A DNA stretch of 64,000 nucleotides from assembly GCF_017908035.1 (NCBI RefSeq), contig NZ_JAEQMU010000002.1, forward strand, positions 62,001 to 126,000, read 5' to 3'. This document shows, piece after piece, positions 33,913-44,000 of the stretch. The notes beneath the pieces were generated by a model. That model made no database searches. It was given only the letters and a program-made list of their open reading frames with translations, and was not told the DNA's origin. Origin of the DNA: Sphingobacterium tabacisoli. GTDB taxonomy: Bacteria; Bacteroidota; Bacteroidia; Sphingobacteriales; Sphingobacteriaceae. The number at the start of each line of letters is the position of its first letter. The stretch's first letter is position 1. Both the position numbers and the translations under genes were made by a program.

Positions 33913-34008
33913 ATGTACCGAATTAAAGCCCATCGCATACGTGCTGAACCGCAGGGGCCGGCAAGGAGAAACTATCAGCTGCCGAAGGCCGCATATTATT
34001 TACAATAA
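33913..34008 (+). CDS. Small basic peptide (31 aa) before the fn3 gene
   Basis: ATG at 33913 is preceded by AGGAGAGAAA, one of the best ribosome sites in the window. It encodes MYRIKAHRIRAEPQGPARRN, then YQLPKAAYYLQ. The frame is open back to an ATG at 33805, which would add a Cys-rich hydrophobic start and make 67 aa. It ends 17 bp before the fn3 gene. No family is recognised. Confidence 0.4.
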   Translation: MYRIKAHRIRAEPQGPARRNYQLPKAAYYLQ

Positions 34009-34025
34009 TTAAATTTTATAATAAA

Positions 34026-34658
34026 ATGAGAAGAGATCGAGTGTATATCGCTTATCAAAAATGGGATGATTATTCCCTATCGAGTCTGGCGGGCAAGACA
34101 TTGACCGCGATGAAGAATAATCCTTTATTTCCTGATCCGAGACCGGAGATGGCGGATTACGAAATACTGGTCAACGACTACAGGACTAAACATGAGGTTG
34201 CCGCAATACGGGGCAGTCAGTTGGAGAAAAAAGCCAGAGACAATGCCCGGGATAAAGTGCTGGACGCTATGCGGCAATTGGCTTTTTATGTCAATATAAC
34301 AGCGGATGGAGATGGAGAAATTCTAGCCAGTTCTGGCTTTATGTTGGTTCCCCCTCCAAAATCTGTGGGCTATCCTACCGTAATCGTGGGGATGCGCCTG
34401 GAAGATGGACGTACATCTGGAGAAGTAAAGTTTAGTTTTACACCACAGAAGAATATCTCGGAATACGAGTACTGCTATACAACGGTATTAGACTCGGAGA
34501 ATCAGCAGGTATGGGGAGATATCCTAAGTACGGGGAGCTCGAGGGGCAATTATATCGGTGGTCTGTCCCCTGGAGATAAGGTCTACTTTCGTGTGCGCGG
34601 ACGCAATAACAAGGGAATAGGCGATTGGTCAGAAAATATTTATCTAATCGTAAGATAA
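34026..34658 (+). CDS. Fibronectin type III domain protein
   Basis: 210 aa, no signal peptide. Residues ~1-115 are helical, with DYEILVNDYRTKHEVAAIRG and DNARDKVLDAMRQLAFYVNI. Residues ~120-210 are one fn3 domain: VGMRLEDGRTSGEVKFSFTP, then LSPGDKVYFRVRGRNNKGIG. This helical-plus-fn3 layout is frequent in Bacteroidota beside small phage-like genes. It is the first large gene of a group with a holin-like, an endolysin-like and a spanin-like product. Its role there is unknown (binding or structural). Confidence 0.75.
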   Translation: MRRDRVYIAYQKWDDYSLSSLAGKTLTAMKNNPLFPDPRPEMADYEILVNDYRTKHEVAAIRGSQLEKKARDNARDKVLDAMRQLAFYVNITADGDGEILASSGFMLVPPPKSVGYPTVIVGMRLEDGRTSGEVKFSFTPQKNISEYEYCYTTVLDSENQQVWGDILSTGSSRGNYIGGLSPGDKVYFRVRGRNNKGIGDWSENIYLIVR

Positions 34659-34703
34659 GGAGGTAAATCATCAATGGTTAATGATAGATGACTAATGAGA
34701 AGA

Positions 34704-34752
34704 GTTAGAGGGTGAGAAAGTTAGATGGTTAATCGATCTAACTCCCTCTAAC
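34704..34752. repeat. Nested inverted repeat of GTTAG units
   Basis: GTTAGAGGG (34704-34712) pairs with CCCTCTAAC (34744-34752). Inside it GTTAGAT (34720-34726) pairs with ATCTAAC (34736-34742). It lies in the fn3/holin-like gap among GTTAA-type simple repeats like those at 62.7 kb. It may act as an mRNA hairpin. Confidence 0.5.
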
Positions 34753-34849
34753 CTCCTTTAACTATCTAGTGTTATCTAATACCTTAGCCTGGTTGGGTAA
34801 TCACGGTTCTTCATTTTAACTATTTCTAACTCTATAACTATTTTATAAC

Positions 34850-35236
34850 ATGACAACAATAACAGATAATCCTTCATGGCTAGCCCAGGGCTGGCGGGGA
34901 GAACTTACGCTTCGGGAGAAGCTGTTCTTCGGCTTTCTTTTCCTGATTATCGCTTGGGTAGGCGTATCGGTCATACTACAGCTTATCGATCCAGCTATCG
35001 GCGTATTGGATTTCGGGATACTGACGGTTGCGGTCTTCGGACTGCTGCTGGGATGGCTCGCTGTCTATATCAGTGTCTGGCTACAGGAACTGCTGTGGCA
35101 TCCATTTAAATCTTTTCGTAAACAGTTTGGTCAACATTTTAACCAATTGACATCATGGCAACAATGTATTCTTTATTTCTCAGTTTTCTTTTTATTGCTG
35201 TATGCAGTGATAATGGTGATGAAAGTGGTGTTTTAA
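34850..35236 (+). CDS. Three-TM holin-like membrane protein
   Basis: 128 aa. Hydrophobic segments lie at ~26-46 (LFFGFLFLIIAWVGVSVIL), ~54-78 and ~105-126, with charged ends. This is the size and topology of a class I holin. It is followed in the same direction by an endolysin-like domain and a spanin-like lipoprotein, which is the main reason for the call. No sequence family was recognised, so it could also be an unrelated small membrane protein. Confidence 0.5.
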   Translation: MTTITDNPSWLAQGWRGELTLREKLFFGFLFLIIAWVGVSVILQLIDPAIGVLDFGILTVAVFGLLLGWLAVYISVWLQELLWHPFKSFRKQFGQHFNQLTSWQQCILYFSVFFLLLYAVIMVMKVVF

Positions 35237-35661
35237 GTTCGCTCAGGCCACAGCTGTCATTTTCCATGACGAGGACATACTTTTTTTCCGCTAAAAAGTA
35301 TGCAAAAAACTCATCGCTTAAAATTTTTGACACGAAGTCCGTGCATCCCAGTACAATTGTCAAAATTTTTGTAGGCGATAAATTGGGAGAATGGATGGTA
35401 TTTGCTAGTAATTGCTTACCCTCTACATTAATATCTCCTGTGAAGCAGCTAGCTATTAAGGATGACCTTTTAGCATATGGAGTCAAAGGTCGTAAAGCGA
35501 CGAATAGCAGTTCTGTACATTTTGCACTAGATCAGGATTCCCAGTCGAAGGGGAGAATAGAAGGGCAGGGGACCTTGGGGACCGCCTGTGTAGCTTTGCG
35601 AAGCCGTGATGAACATAAGCTAAACAGTCTTGATCTTTGTGGCACTTTCTATCAAGGGAAA

Positions 35662-36132
35662 GTGCCTAGGCAGTCCGCCAATGAGGACAAGAGCAACTTA
35701 ATAATAGCAATTGCTTCAAAAGAACTTGACGTTCGCGAAGCTACAGGCAACAACGACGGAAAGCGTGTGGAGGAATACCTTCGCTATACGAATCTTGGTA
35801 AAGGGCACGAATGGTGTGCAGCGTTTGTCTCTTGGTGTTATGGGCAAGCTGGTTTACCTGTTCCACGTAACCCGTGGTCTCCGGCCTTGTTTCCAAAAGC
35901 TAAGGTATATTGGAGAAGTGGTGAGAAGGTGAATGCGTTAAAAAGTGAGAATGTAAAAGCTAATGTATTCGGAGTATATGGAGTTAAAGCAAAACGTATC
36001 AATCATGTAGGCTTGGTGAAAGAAATCGCTAATGATTATCTGATTACCATAGAAGGCAATAGCAACGATCGGGTGGAATCCAGACGAAGACATTTGAAGA
36101 CGGTGTATGCTTTGGCGGATTGGGTTAAATAG
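35662..36132 (+). CDS. TIGR02594-type peptidoglycan hydrolase/endolysin domain
   Basis: The conserved domain runs from IIAIASKELDVREATG to the end. The catalytic-type motif WCAAFVSWCYGQAGLPVPRN has a Cys in the NlpC/P60-CHAP position, and a His is in RINHVGLVKE. ITIEGNSNDR follows. This matches the amidase-like TIGR02594 family (recalled, not searched). The start is uncertain. I give the GTG at 35662, but the frame is open to 35155 through ~170 codons of low-complexity sequence unlike the family. An ATG at 35681 lies out of frame and would fit if one base were missing. Confidence 0.6.
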   Translation: MPRQSANEDKSNLIIAIASKELDVREATGNNDGKRVEEYLRYTNLGKGHEWCAAFVSWCYGQAGLPVPRNPWSPALFPKAKVYWRSGEKVNALKSENVKANVFGVYGVKAKRINHVGLVKEIANDYLITIEGNSNDRVESRRRHLKTVYALADWVK

Positions 36133-36226
36133 TATTTAGTACCTAGTATTTAGTATGGAGATTATCACTTTCTTTAATTCTATTATTATGAAATACTCAT
36201 GTTTAGCGAAACACAAACACTCATAG

Positions 36227-36242
36227 TCCGCCAGCTGGCGGA
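36227..36242. repeat. Perfect palindrome TCCGCCAGCTGGCGGA
   Basis: A 16-bp perfect palindrome between the endolysin-like and spanin-like genes. GC-rich palindromes of this kind are dispersed in many Bacteroidota intergenic regions (recalled). It may be a REP-type site for the RAYT family whose remnants lie 8-12 kb upstream. Confidence 0.5.
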
Positions 36243-36270
36243 TGACCATTAAAAAACAGATTATACACAT

Positions 36271-36738
36271 ATGAAACATATCACTCTTGTCCCGATTATC
36301 GGGTGCTTCACTATCATAACCTTCAGCATCCTCTTCACTTTCTCTTCTTGCCGAACGCTAAAACAAAAGACATTCGAACAAGAGTCAATGATACAGAAAC
36401 AATATACGGGTGTACAGAGCCGGCAGGCGGCAATGTCAGAGTGGTGGGACAGTACAGGTCGGTATTGGTTCTTTAGCACAGACAGTGCTTTCTATTACCA
36501 CCCCGATAGTGGATTGTATGCTACACAAGGCATGCTGTCTATGAGCGAAAGTAACCTACAGGTACATCGTCAAGAGTTACTGCTCGATAGTATCCATACG
36601 GTTACGGCCCAACAGGAAAGCTACAATGTCTGGAAGACATATTATCGTCGGGTAACGGATAGTAGGTGGACGATACTGTTAGTTGTGGTCGTATTATTGG
36701 GTTGTGGCTTTCTCTTTAAACGTATAAGACGGATGTAA
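36271..36738 (+). CDS. Lipoprotein with C-terminal TM helix (unimolecular-spanin topology)
   Basis: 155 aa. An N-terminal signal ends in the lipobox FTFSSC (Cys ~28). A ~95-aa soluble, partly helical domain follows. A C-terminal TM helix (residues ~131-150, WTILLVVVVLLGCGFLF) with a basic tail KRIRRM ends the protein. Outer-membrane lipidation plus inner-membrane anchoring in one small protein is the u-spanin layout. It lies after holin-like and endolysin-like genes. There is no sequence match to a known spanin. Confidence 0.55.
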   Translation: MKHITLVPIIGCFTIITFSILFTFSSCRTLKQKTFEQESMIQKQYTGVQSRQAAMSEWWDSTGRYWFFSTDSAFYYHPDSGLYATQGMLSMSESNLQVHRQELLLDSIHTVTAQQESYNVWKTYYRRVTDSRWTILLVVVVLLGCGFLFKRIRRM

Positions 36739-36759
36739 AGCTATTACCTACATCCGTCT
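36727..36759 (+). terminator. Terminator at end of lysis-like group
   Basis: AGACGGATGTA (36727-36737) pairs with TACATCCGTCT (36749-36759). The stem overlaps the stop codon, and an AT-rich stretch with TTTTT follows. It lies between convergent operons. Confidence 0.7.
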
Positions 36760-36786
36760 TAATACTCAATTTTTGATGTTTATAAA

Positions 36787-38112
36787 CTATTTTAAATAGC
36801 CGTAGAAAAAGTCACCAGCATTGCTCTGAGGAGATAGTCCGCCTAGAGGTTCTGTAACTTTCGATGAACTACTACTTACCCAGTCAATTACAAAAGGACC
36901 TTTCAGAATGTAATCTTCTAATACACTAAGCTGTGCCAAACGTGAAGTCCAGTTTCCGTTGGAGAAATCTCGCTTTGGATCGGTGAGTCTCAGTACGTTC
37001 TGGTTAATGGTGTATGTAAAAGACATATCTGCTATATAATTTGTCGTACCTGATGAGTAATACACCGTTAAGGTCGCCTGATTTTCCGATATCAATTTAA
37101 ATTCTATATATCGGATGGCCCGTCCAGAGCTTGTAAAGTTAGTATTAACTGTTTTCCAAAGGTTGTTGAAAGTCGAGTTTACACCATCTGGCAGTGTATT
37201 ATTGCTGGTGCCAATGATAGAGTATGTCTTTTTGAAACCAAATTGTAGAATAAGTGGGAAAACCGGTGTTGGATTGGCCTGTACCTCGATCTGTTGCCCG
37301 CCAACGGTCACTAGGTAGGTTTTCTTTTCATTATCCCATTTGAATTCTTCTATTAAATTTCCCCCAATCTTCAAGAAAGTGGATACTATCCCCTCGGGGG
37401 TATAAAAAAAGGACGAAGACAGATTAGTAATGGTCGTACCATCTGCTTCGAGCCAGCTCAAGGTTACCTGGCGACTTGTCTGATCGATAGCAAGTGCTAT
37501 TTTTTTATTGTCGACCAATATGTAAGGATATTTATGACTATTCATAAACGTAGTCAATAGCTGTCTTGACTGTCCTAAGCCACCCTCAAGAAAGCTTTTT
37601 TGTTCAGCTTCCGTTGCTTTTATGAGAAGAAGCTGAGACGTGTTTTTATTCCCGATTAATCCTACCGTATCACCGCTGAATTTCAGAAGGCTATAATCAT
37701 TGTCACCAAACAAACCTTGACCATTAGTTCCTCCATTGACTGATCCCTGAGGATCGGCTAGCATGGAGATGTAATTGTAGGTGTCAAAAATTACACTTGG
37801 ACGTTGTAACGCTTTTAGGCGATAACTGCTGGATTGTAACTTCACTGCCGAGTTTCCATCAAAATCAGACAACATATTTACACGGCCGTCTTTATCGAAT
37901 TGCATAAAAAAAGCAAAGGTCTTTTCTGCCCTTGTAAATAAGGTAGCTTTGTAGCCATACGGGGCTTCTGTGAGAGTCTGTAAACTCTTTTCCAGGTAGG
38001 TATTCAGTCGACTATCTGGATCCTCCAGGATTGGGTCGTCTTCTTTTTTGCAAGCAAAAAGTGAAACAAGTAGGACCACAAACAGGAGACTATGTATTTT
38101 TCTTAAATTCAT
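36787..38112 (-). CDS. DUF4302-type lipoprotein
   Basis: 441 aa. Signal peptide with lipobox LFACKK (Cys ~21). The mature protein fits the DUF4302 family, found next to SusC/SusD and HExxH lipoproteins: LNTYLEKSLQTLTEAPYGYK near the front, FAFFMQFDKDGRVNMLSDFD, and IDWVSSSSSKVTEPLGGLSP at the end. It is probably surface-exposed and binds part of the imported substrate. It starts 1 bp after the metallohydrolase gene and is the last gene of the sigma/FecR/SusCD operon. Confidence 0.82.
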   Translation of the reverse strand: MNLRKIHSLLFVVLLVSLFACKKEDDPILEDPDSRLNTYLEKSLQTLTEAPYGYKATLFTRAEKTFAFFMQFDKDGRVNMLSDFDGNSAVKLQSSSYRLKALQRPSVIFDTYNYISMLADPQGSVNGGTNGQGLFGDNDYSLLKFSGDTVGLIGNKNTSQLLLIKATEAEQKSFLEGGLGQSRQLLTTFMNSHKYPYILVDNKKIALAIDQTSRQVTLSWLEADGTTITNLSSSFFYTPEGIVSTFLKIGGNLIEEFKWDNEKKTYLVTVGGQQIEVQANPTPVFPLILQFGFKKTYSIIGTSNNTLPDGVNSTFNNLWKTVNTNFTSSGRAIRYIEFKLISENQATLTVYYSSGTTNYIADMSFTYTINQNVLRLTDPKRDFSNGNWTSRLAQLSVLEDYILKGPFVIDWVSSSSSKVTEPLGGLSPQSNAGDFFYGYLK

Positions 38113-38113
38113 C

Positions 38114-39490
38114 TTAATAACTATTTTTTAACAAACCATACATATAATTTTCTGGATTATCATCTCTTCGCATCTTGGCATATGGGGTCGGGTAAATACC
38201 ATCATTGGACCAAGAGAAGTGGAATGTCTTACCATCAAAATAATTGATCATTTCGCGCAGATAGGGTAGTACAGCATTTGCATTGCCACCAGCAGTCGAA
38301 TTTAGATCTGTTGAAGTCCCTACAAATGCAAAAGTTGTCTTCTTCGTATTGGCATTCTCTACATAGTTAAATTTGAAATCCGCGTTATAGATAGAAGTCG
38401 GTGAGTTTGGATTCTTATATTTTAACCGGAGCATCATATTGTTTTTGTTGTAATAGATGACATTTACATCCTCAAGGTATCGTCCTACATTGCCATAAGT
38501 TCCCAAAGAAGCTGATGCTTTTTCAAAAGTCTCTTTAAACAAGGGAGACCAATTGGGAATATCAGTGGTATTGGACGTGAACAGTACAGAGGAAGATCGT
38601 TCAAATCCAAGCTGTTCGAATGCACTCGGTGGAGGAGAGAGCTTATTGATTGCTGCTTCTGTTTTCTGCTGCAGTGCATACAGGTCAATATTCCAGGTCT
38701 GTCTGAAATAATTCAATACAACCTGTTGTTTCTGACGTATTTTTTCTACTCCCTGTGGATCAGTGATGGATTTGATAATCTCTTCAAAGGGTTCATAGCC
38801 TTGTGTCAGCATAATCGACGCTATTTCTACAAAGTCTTCATCTGGTCCGGACATCGCATATGAAGAAATAAAGCCAGCTTTGCGAGCATCAGCGACATTC
38901 ACCTGATTCCAGGTCGAGGTGTAATCGGCCGCTGTAATGGCTTCAAATTCCTTAGGGTACATTACAGTCTGGTGTAAGATGTGTGCAAACTCATGGTGTA
39001 TGGTTTTTAGCATTGCCTGTACCAATGCACGGTCTTTTACATCGAACCAATTGACCCGATAAAGGACAATTTTTGCTCCTGCTTCGGCCGTACCCAATGT
39101 AATTGTTCCGGAAGAGTTATACTCGGGGCTGCCCACTAACAGATATTGGCGGGGAGCAAATTTCTTGATAAAATCTTCTCCAGCTATTTCTACATAAGGC
39201 TCAATCCATCCCTTCATAATCATCTCCATTACAGGAATAACTTTATCCTCTTTTGGCGGAACCAGATTGTTTACAAAACTTACTTCAGAAGCATTCCAGC
39301 GATACAGAACGTCGATGTTATAGGGCTTTGTAAATTGCTGGTAGATATATTGGTCAATTTCATTCTTTACCCATTTCTCCCCACCAAGGCCTACGATATC
39401 CTTGTCAAGGTCATCCTTTTTAGCACATGAAAGGGTAAAAAGGGATAGGGTAAAAAGAAAAATATAATTAATTAATTTATTGATTTTCAT
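38114..39490 (-). CDS. Zinc metallohydrolase lipoprotein of a SusCD locus (TIGR04549-like)
   Basis: 458 aa from MKINKLINYI (start 39490). The ATG at 39508 would overlap susD and precede the signal peptide by six residues. Lipobox LFTLSC (Cys ~22). The zinc motif HHEFAHILHQ lies near residue 160, with DEDFVEIAS ~70 residues later as a likely third-ligand or helix motif. This fits the substrate-import-associated zinc metallohydrolase family (recalled). It is probably an outer-surface protease or peptidase that trims a peptide substrate for the adjacent SusC/SusD pair. Confidence 0.88.
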   Translation of the reverse strand: MKINKLINYIFLFTLSLFTLSCAKKDDLDKDIVGLGGEKWVKNEIDQYIYQQFTKPYNIDVLYRWNASEVSFVNNLVPPKEDKVIPVMEMIMKGWIEPYVEIAGEDFIKKFAPRQYLLVGSPEYNSSGTITLGTAEAGAKIVLYRVNWFDVKDRALVQAMLKTIHHEFAHILHQTVMYPKEFEAITAADYTSTWNQVNVADARKAGFISSYAMSGPDEDFVEIASIMLTQGYEPFEEIIKSITDPQGVEKIRQKQQVVLNYFRQTWNIDLYALQQKTEAAINKLSPPPSAFEQLGFERSSSVLFTSNTTDIPNWSPLFKETFEKASASLGTYGNVGRYLEDVNVIYYNKNNMMLRLKYKNPNSPTSIYNADFKFNYVENANTKKTTFAFVGTSTDLNSTAGGNANAVLPYLREMINYFDGKTFHFSWSNDGIYPTPYAKMRRDDNPENYMYGLLKNSY

Positions 39491-39500
39491 AACATATAAA

Positions 39501-41003
39501 TTATTCATTATCAGTACTAGGTCGCGGATTCAGCTCGATATTAGACAGGCGTACTTCATCAGGAAGTTGTAATACACGTCTTAGATCATTGGGAGCCAAT
39601 GTAATAGAAGAACTATTGTATACGGCATGTGTCACTGGTATTTTGTGGCGTAGAATATCAAACCAACGTAATCCCTCATGCATGAACTCGGCACGTCTGA
39701 ACTGTAAACAAGATTGGATTAATCCTGCTTTTAGGTTTGCATCTGTGAATTCATCCTCCGTAAGATCTTTATAGAAAAAGGTTCGGATTTTGTTTTTATC
39801 AATCACGCGTGTTCCGTTATAATCAGCAGGCTTAATTCTGTTTTTGGCATAACCGTTCAAATCATTCATCGCTTCTTCATACTGCCCTAAATTGGCATAG
39901 GCTTCGGCACGACTCAATAAGACCTCTTCTGTGGTGAATAAAGGTACCATATTGTACCCTACACCCGTCGTTGCATTGATGCTGTTTCGTACAAAGTGCT
40001 CCATGGACTTGCGGGTATAGTAGGACTGACTACTGATAGACCAGGTGCGGATCGCGGTCAGTGCGCCGGCCACTGTATTTCGGGTAATCTCGTTCATCAA
40101 TGCCGATGTTGTTGAATAACGGTATTGACGAAAGCGACGTGCCCACCAAGAGGTGGTCTCCGCAATCAGAAGGTTAGCCCGTTCTGTAGACTGTGTGTAG
40201 GTCCGAGCAAATTCCTCGGAGCCAAAGGTCGCATATTTTCCATTGAGATCACGCATGTTTGCTTCAATGTTTCCTTCCGGAAATGCAAAGCCTGCATGAG
40301 CCACAACTTTAGGATAATCGCCTTTGAACAAGTAAAAACGAACAGCAAAAGCATGGGCTGCCTTTCTTGTAAAGTGGTATGATGGCACTTTATAGTTGTC
40401 CACGATCAACGGCAGACCTGCCGTTAGATCACGCTCAATCTTTTCGTATACGGTACTTACTGTATTCCGTTCGTAGTTTTTCCAAACCACGGTTTCAGGG
40501 ACTTCTACATATGGAATACCCAAATCAGAACTAGCGGTAGCTGGATCGTAAAATTTGGAAAATAAGTTGACCAACATAAAATGGGCATATGCACGTGCGA
40601 CCAAGGCTTCTCCTTTCTTGGCGGCATAGTTTGCTGGATCTCCAGCTTCTTGGATTGCTTTTAGAACCTCGTTGGCCGCTGCTATGGCGCGATATGCATT
40701 ATTCCAATAATAGATCGGCGAATCCTGACCTACTGCATTTACATCCATCCAGGCATAGCTATTGGTATTGATCTCATCGTTGGTGGTCATTCCAAAGTTG
40801 TCGGTGACATTGTCCCCCATAGCTTCACAAAAGGTGATATAGTTGCCAGAAGGGTAAGCCGAAACCAATAGCTCAGACAGCTTTTCGCCATTGTTCAGAA
40901 TGGTACGCTGATCGGGTAGAGTGTCCAAGTACTTTTGGCAGCTTGAAAAACCCAACGCTAATGCGCAGAGCGTGATAGTATATATATAACGATTCTTTTT
41001 CAT
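39501..41003 (-). CDS. SusD/RagB-family outer-membrane lipoprotein
   Basis: 500 aa. Signal with lipobox GFSSCQ (Cys ~22), then YLDTLPDQRTIL, the usual SusD opening. TPR-like helices include AAKKGEALVARAYAHFMLVN and LFSKFYDPATASSDLGIPYV. The C-terminal RRAEFMHEGLRWFDILRHKI motif is diagnostic. It caps the SusC transporter and binds substrate. It starts 2 bp after SusC. Confidence 0.94.
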   Translation of the reverse strand: MKKNRYIYTITLCALALGFSSCQKYLDTLPDQRTILNNGEKLSELLVSAYPSGNYITFCEAMGDNVTDNFGMTTNDEINTNSYAWMDVNAVGQDSPIYYWNNAYRAIAAANEVLKAIQEAGDPANYAAKKGEALVARAYAHFMLVNLFSKFYDPATASSDLGIPYVEVPETVVWKNYERNTVSTVYEKIERDLTAGLPLIVDNYKVPSYHFTRKAAHAFAVRFYLFKGDYPKVVAHAGFAFPEGNIEANMRDLNGKYATFGSEEFARTYTQSTERANLLIAETTSWWARRFRQYRYSTTSALMNEITRNTVAGALTAIRTWSISSQSYYTRKSMEHFVRNSINATTGVGYNMVPLFTTEEVLLSRAEAYANLGQYEEAMNDLNGYAKNRIKPADYNGTRVIDKNKIRTFFYKDLTEDEFTDANLKAGLIQSCLQFRRAEFMHEGLRWFDILRHKIPVTHAVYNSSSITLAPNDLRRVLQLPDEVRLSNIELNPRPSTDNE

Positions 41004-41005
41004 CT

Positions 41006-44000
41006 CTAGATTCCGATTTTTAAGGTTAATGTAAATTGTTTAGGCATGGGATTGGCTACCCCGCCTGAATTGAAAAACTCCGGATCCTGACCTTTTAATT
41101 TTTTGTCTGCATAGATCAACCAGATGTTGTTCGCATTAAAGGCTGTAGAAAGTGACTTCACTTTAAGATAGGAGCTGATATGCGCTGGTAACTGGTAGTT
41201 TAATGCAATTGTTTTTAACCGAACAAAAGAACCATCCACCACTCTTTCTGTTGAGAAATTGTAGTTATTATAAGGATAGGTACTGCCCAAGAATTCTTTT
41301 ATCTGCCCATCAATAATAGATGGAATATTGGTGGTCGCTTCATCGCCAGGCATTGTCCAGCGATCTAAAAATTCTCTAGGGGTGGCATCCAGATCACTGT
41401 ATTCGCTTTTGAATACCCTGTCCAGACGGATCTTATTGCCCCACTGGTAGGTTACAAAGACATTTAGTGTAACACCCTTGTAGGAAACCACATTGGATAA
41501 ACCACCTGTATAGAGTGGGTCTACAGAGCCTTCCATTTTCAGATAGTCTGTATTGGTGCTTTGTAGGTATACATGTGGGTTTAGCGAACCATTATGATCG
41601 ATGAAAGTCGGAACTCCGGTCAATGGATCTAGCCCTTCAAATGCGACCGAATATAAACCTCTAACTGGCCCGCCTATTTTTGGTCCTCCTTCAGGAATAA
41701 CTAAATCAAAGATCCGAGGTAAGCTGCGAAGGTTTTTGATTTTATTCTTAACATAGCCCAGGGTAAAATTGGTACGGTACTTCCAGTCCGATTCGCGGAA
41801 CCAGCTCATACCCATGGTGATGTCTATCCCGTTGGAAGTCATGTCCGCATAATTTGCCGACTTGGTCGCTTGACCACCGATACCAGAAGTACGTACGGTA
41901 TTGATTAACTCAAAGCCATTTCTGTGGAAATAATCTGCAGATAATGTGAATCTATTTCGGAATATTCCTAGATCAAGTCCTGCATTGGTCTCGTATTGTT
42001 TTTCCCAGGTCAGTTCGGCATTCTCTAAAGCTGAGATTACGATTTTGGATTCAATCTCTGAAACATACGGCCTGTTGGTCTGGGTATTGTTAAAGATTGC
42101 TGTCGAGTTGCGCGCATTTCCAATATTGGCCGTTAGACCATAGGTACCACGGAGTTTTAACATGGATATGGCCTCGACGTCCTTCATAAAAGGTTCTTCG
42201 TCTATATTCCAGGCACCGGAAAACGTCCAGGTAGGTAACCATCTTGACTTGCGTGTATTTCCCATCTTGTTAGAACCATCGTAGCGGCTAGAGAAGCTGA
42301 ATACATAACGGCTCTTATAATCGTATTGTACATTTCCAAAGAATGAAACAAACCGATCATAGTTGTAGTCCATGCCAAAGTAATTATAGTTTCCTTCTAG
42401 CATCTGTTTGACAATACGGTAATCAGTGAAAGGAACGCCTCCTTTGTCATACTGGTAACCATATCCGTTGTTATAGCTATTCTGGCGGTCTGCAAAACGG
42501 ATATCCTGTCCTACAAACGCATTGATCCGATGGCCATCCAAGAAATCTGTCTTGTACTGCAGGGTGTGACGGCCATAGTAGCTCTTTAACATATCATCGC
42601 CACGTAGATAGAAACCTCCCTCTGGCAGCACAATCTGTTTCTCCTGATACGGTTTGTCGGGGTCATTGTACAAGAAGTTGTTGCGATCCCGGATTGTAGA
42701 GTTGTTGGCAGCACGATAGGCCCCTGACATATTCGAATATTCAGTAATCATATTCTCTCTGCTGCTCTTTACATAGCGTACTGATCCTAATGCTTTATAT
42801 TCTAGATTTTTAAGGATCTTTACTCCCAGTTCTCCCTGAATTTTAAAGTCTACCATGTTGACTTGGATCTTGTTGTTCTCCAGTTCATGGATGATATTAA
42901 ATGGTGCGTAGTTACGGGTGAAAAATTCAAGATCGCCATTTTCATCATATGGAGTAAGTGTGCGACTCGTATTTAAAGCATAAGAATAGGGATTGATATC
43001 AAAGTTACGTGTATATTCACCGCGTACGACATCATTCTCCCGTGCTAACGTTCCAGGAACTTTCTGATCCCGTAAGGAGCCATTTACAATAACACCAGCC
43101 GTTACACGGTCCCCGATTTTATATTCCGAACGCATGTTGCCAGTAAACCGTTTTACATTATCAGCAATAGTATAGCCATTATCGTTGTAATAACTGCCCG
43201 AAAAATAATGACTGGCTTTATCGGTCCCTGATGATATGGAGATGGAATGCTCCTGTACAAAGGAGTTACGGAATAAGACGTCAAACCAATTGGTATTGGC
43301 TTTAGCGTAGCGGCTCAAAAATTGTTCTCTAGCTTCGGTTGTATTCTCCAGGAGAAATTTTCCTGTAGACTCGTCATATGTGTTAATAAGGTTGTACATT
43401 TTGGTGTAAACCCCACCATTCGCTTTACGAAGTGCCGGTGCGAGATTAAGCAATCCCTTACGGTCCATTTCAGAGTATACAGACATCTGATCTGCAGAGT
43501 TCATGATGTTGAACGTAGAATAGGAAGGTTTTAGGTAGGTAGAGAAATTTCCTGTATAGTTTACCATAGGTGCACCAATTTTTCCTTTTTTGGTGGTGAT
43601 GACCACTACACCATTCATCGCACGTGCACCATACAAAGCTGTTGCTGAAGCATCTTTCAGGATTTCGAAAGATTCGATATCCTCGGCATTGATCCCTGCG
43701 ACCGAAGAACCAATTAAGGTCAGTGCATCACCACTTGACAGTTGATCGTTGGAGATATTTACGATATCCTCTAATACGACACCATCAACGACCCATAATG
43801 GTTTGTTATCTCCAGTAATTGAGGTGGCCCCACGGACCCGTATTTTGGGAGCAGAACCGAAGGTTCCGGAGACATTCTGTACGGAAACACCTGCAACACG
43901 GCCTTCCAGCATACGTCCGATATCTGTCATCCCCTCGATCTTTGTGTCTTCCATTTTTACCGAAGCAGAAGCACCCGTGAATAGCTTTTTGCTGATATTC

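Noticed and set aside
30380..34000. Diversity-generating retroelement or group II intron
   Set aside because: I looked for a reverse transcriptase, template/variable repeat pair and domain V hairpin and found none.
35139..35486. 115-codon minus-strand frame opposite the endolysin 5' region
   Set aside because: It overlaps the holin-like gene end and the opposite-strand frame, and has no recognisable domain.
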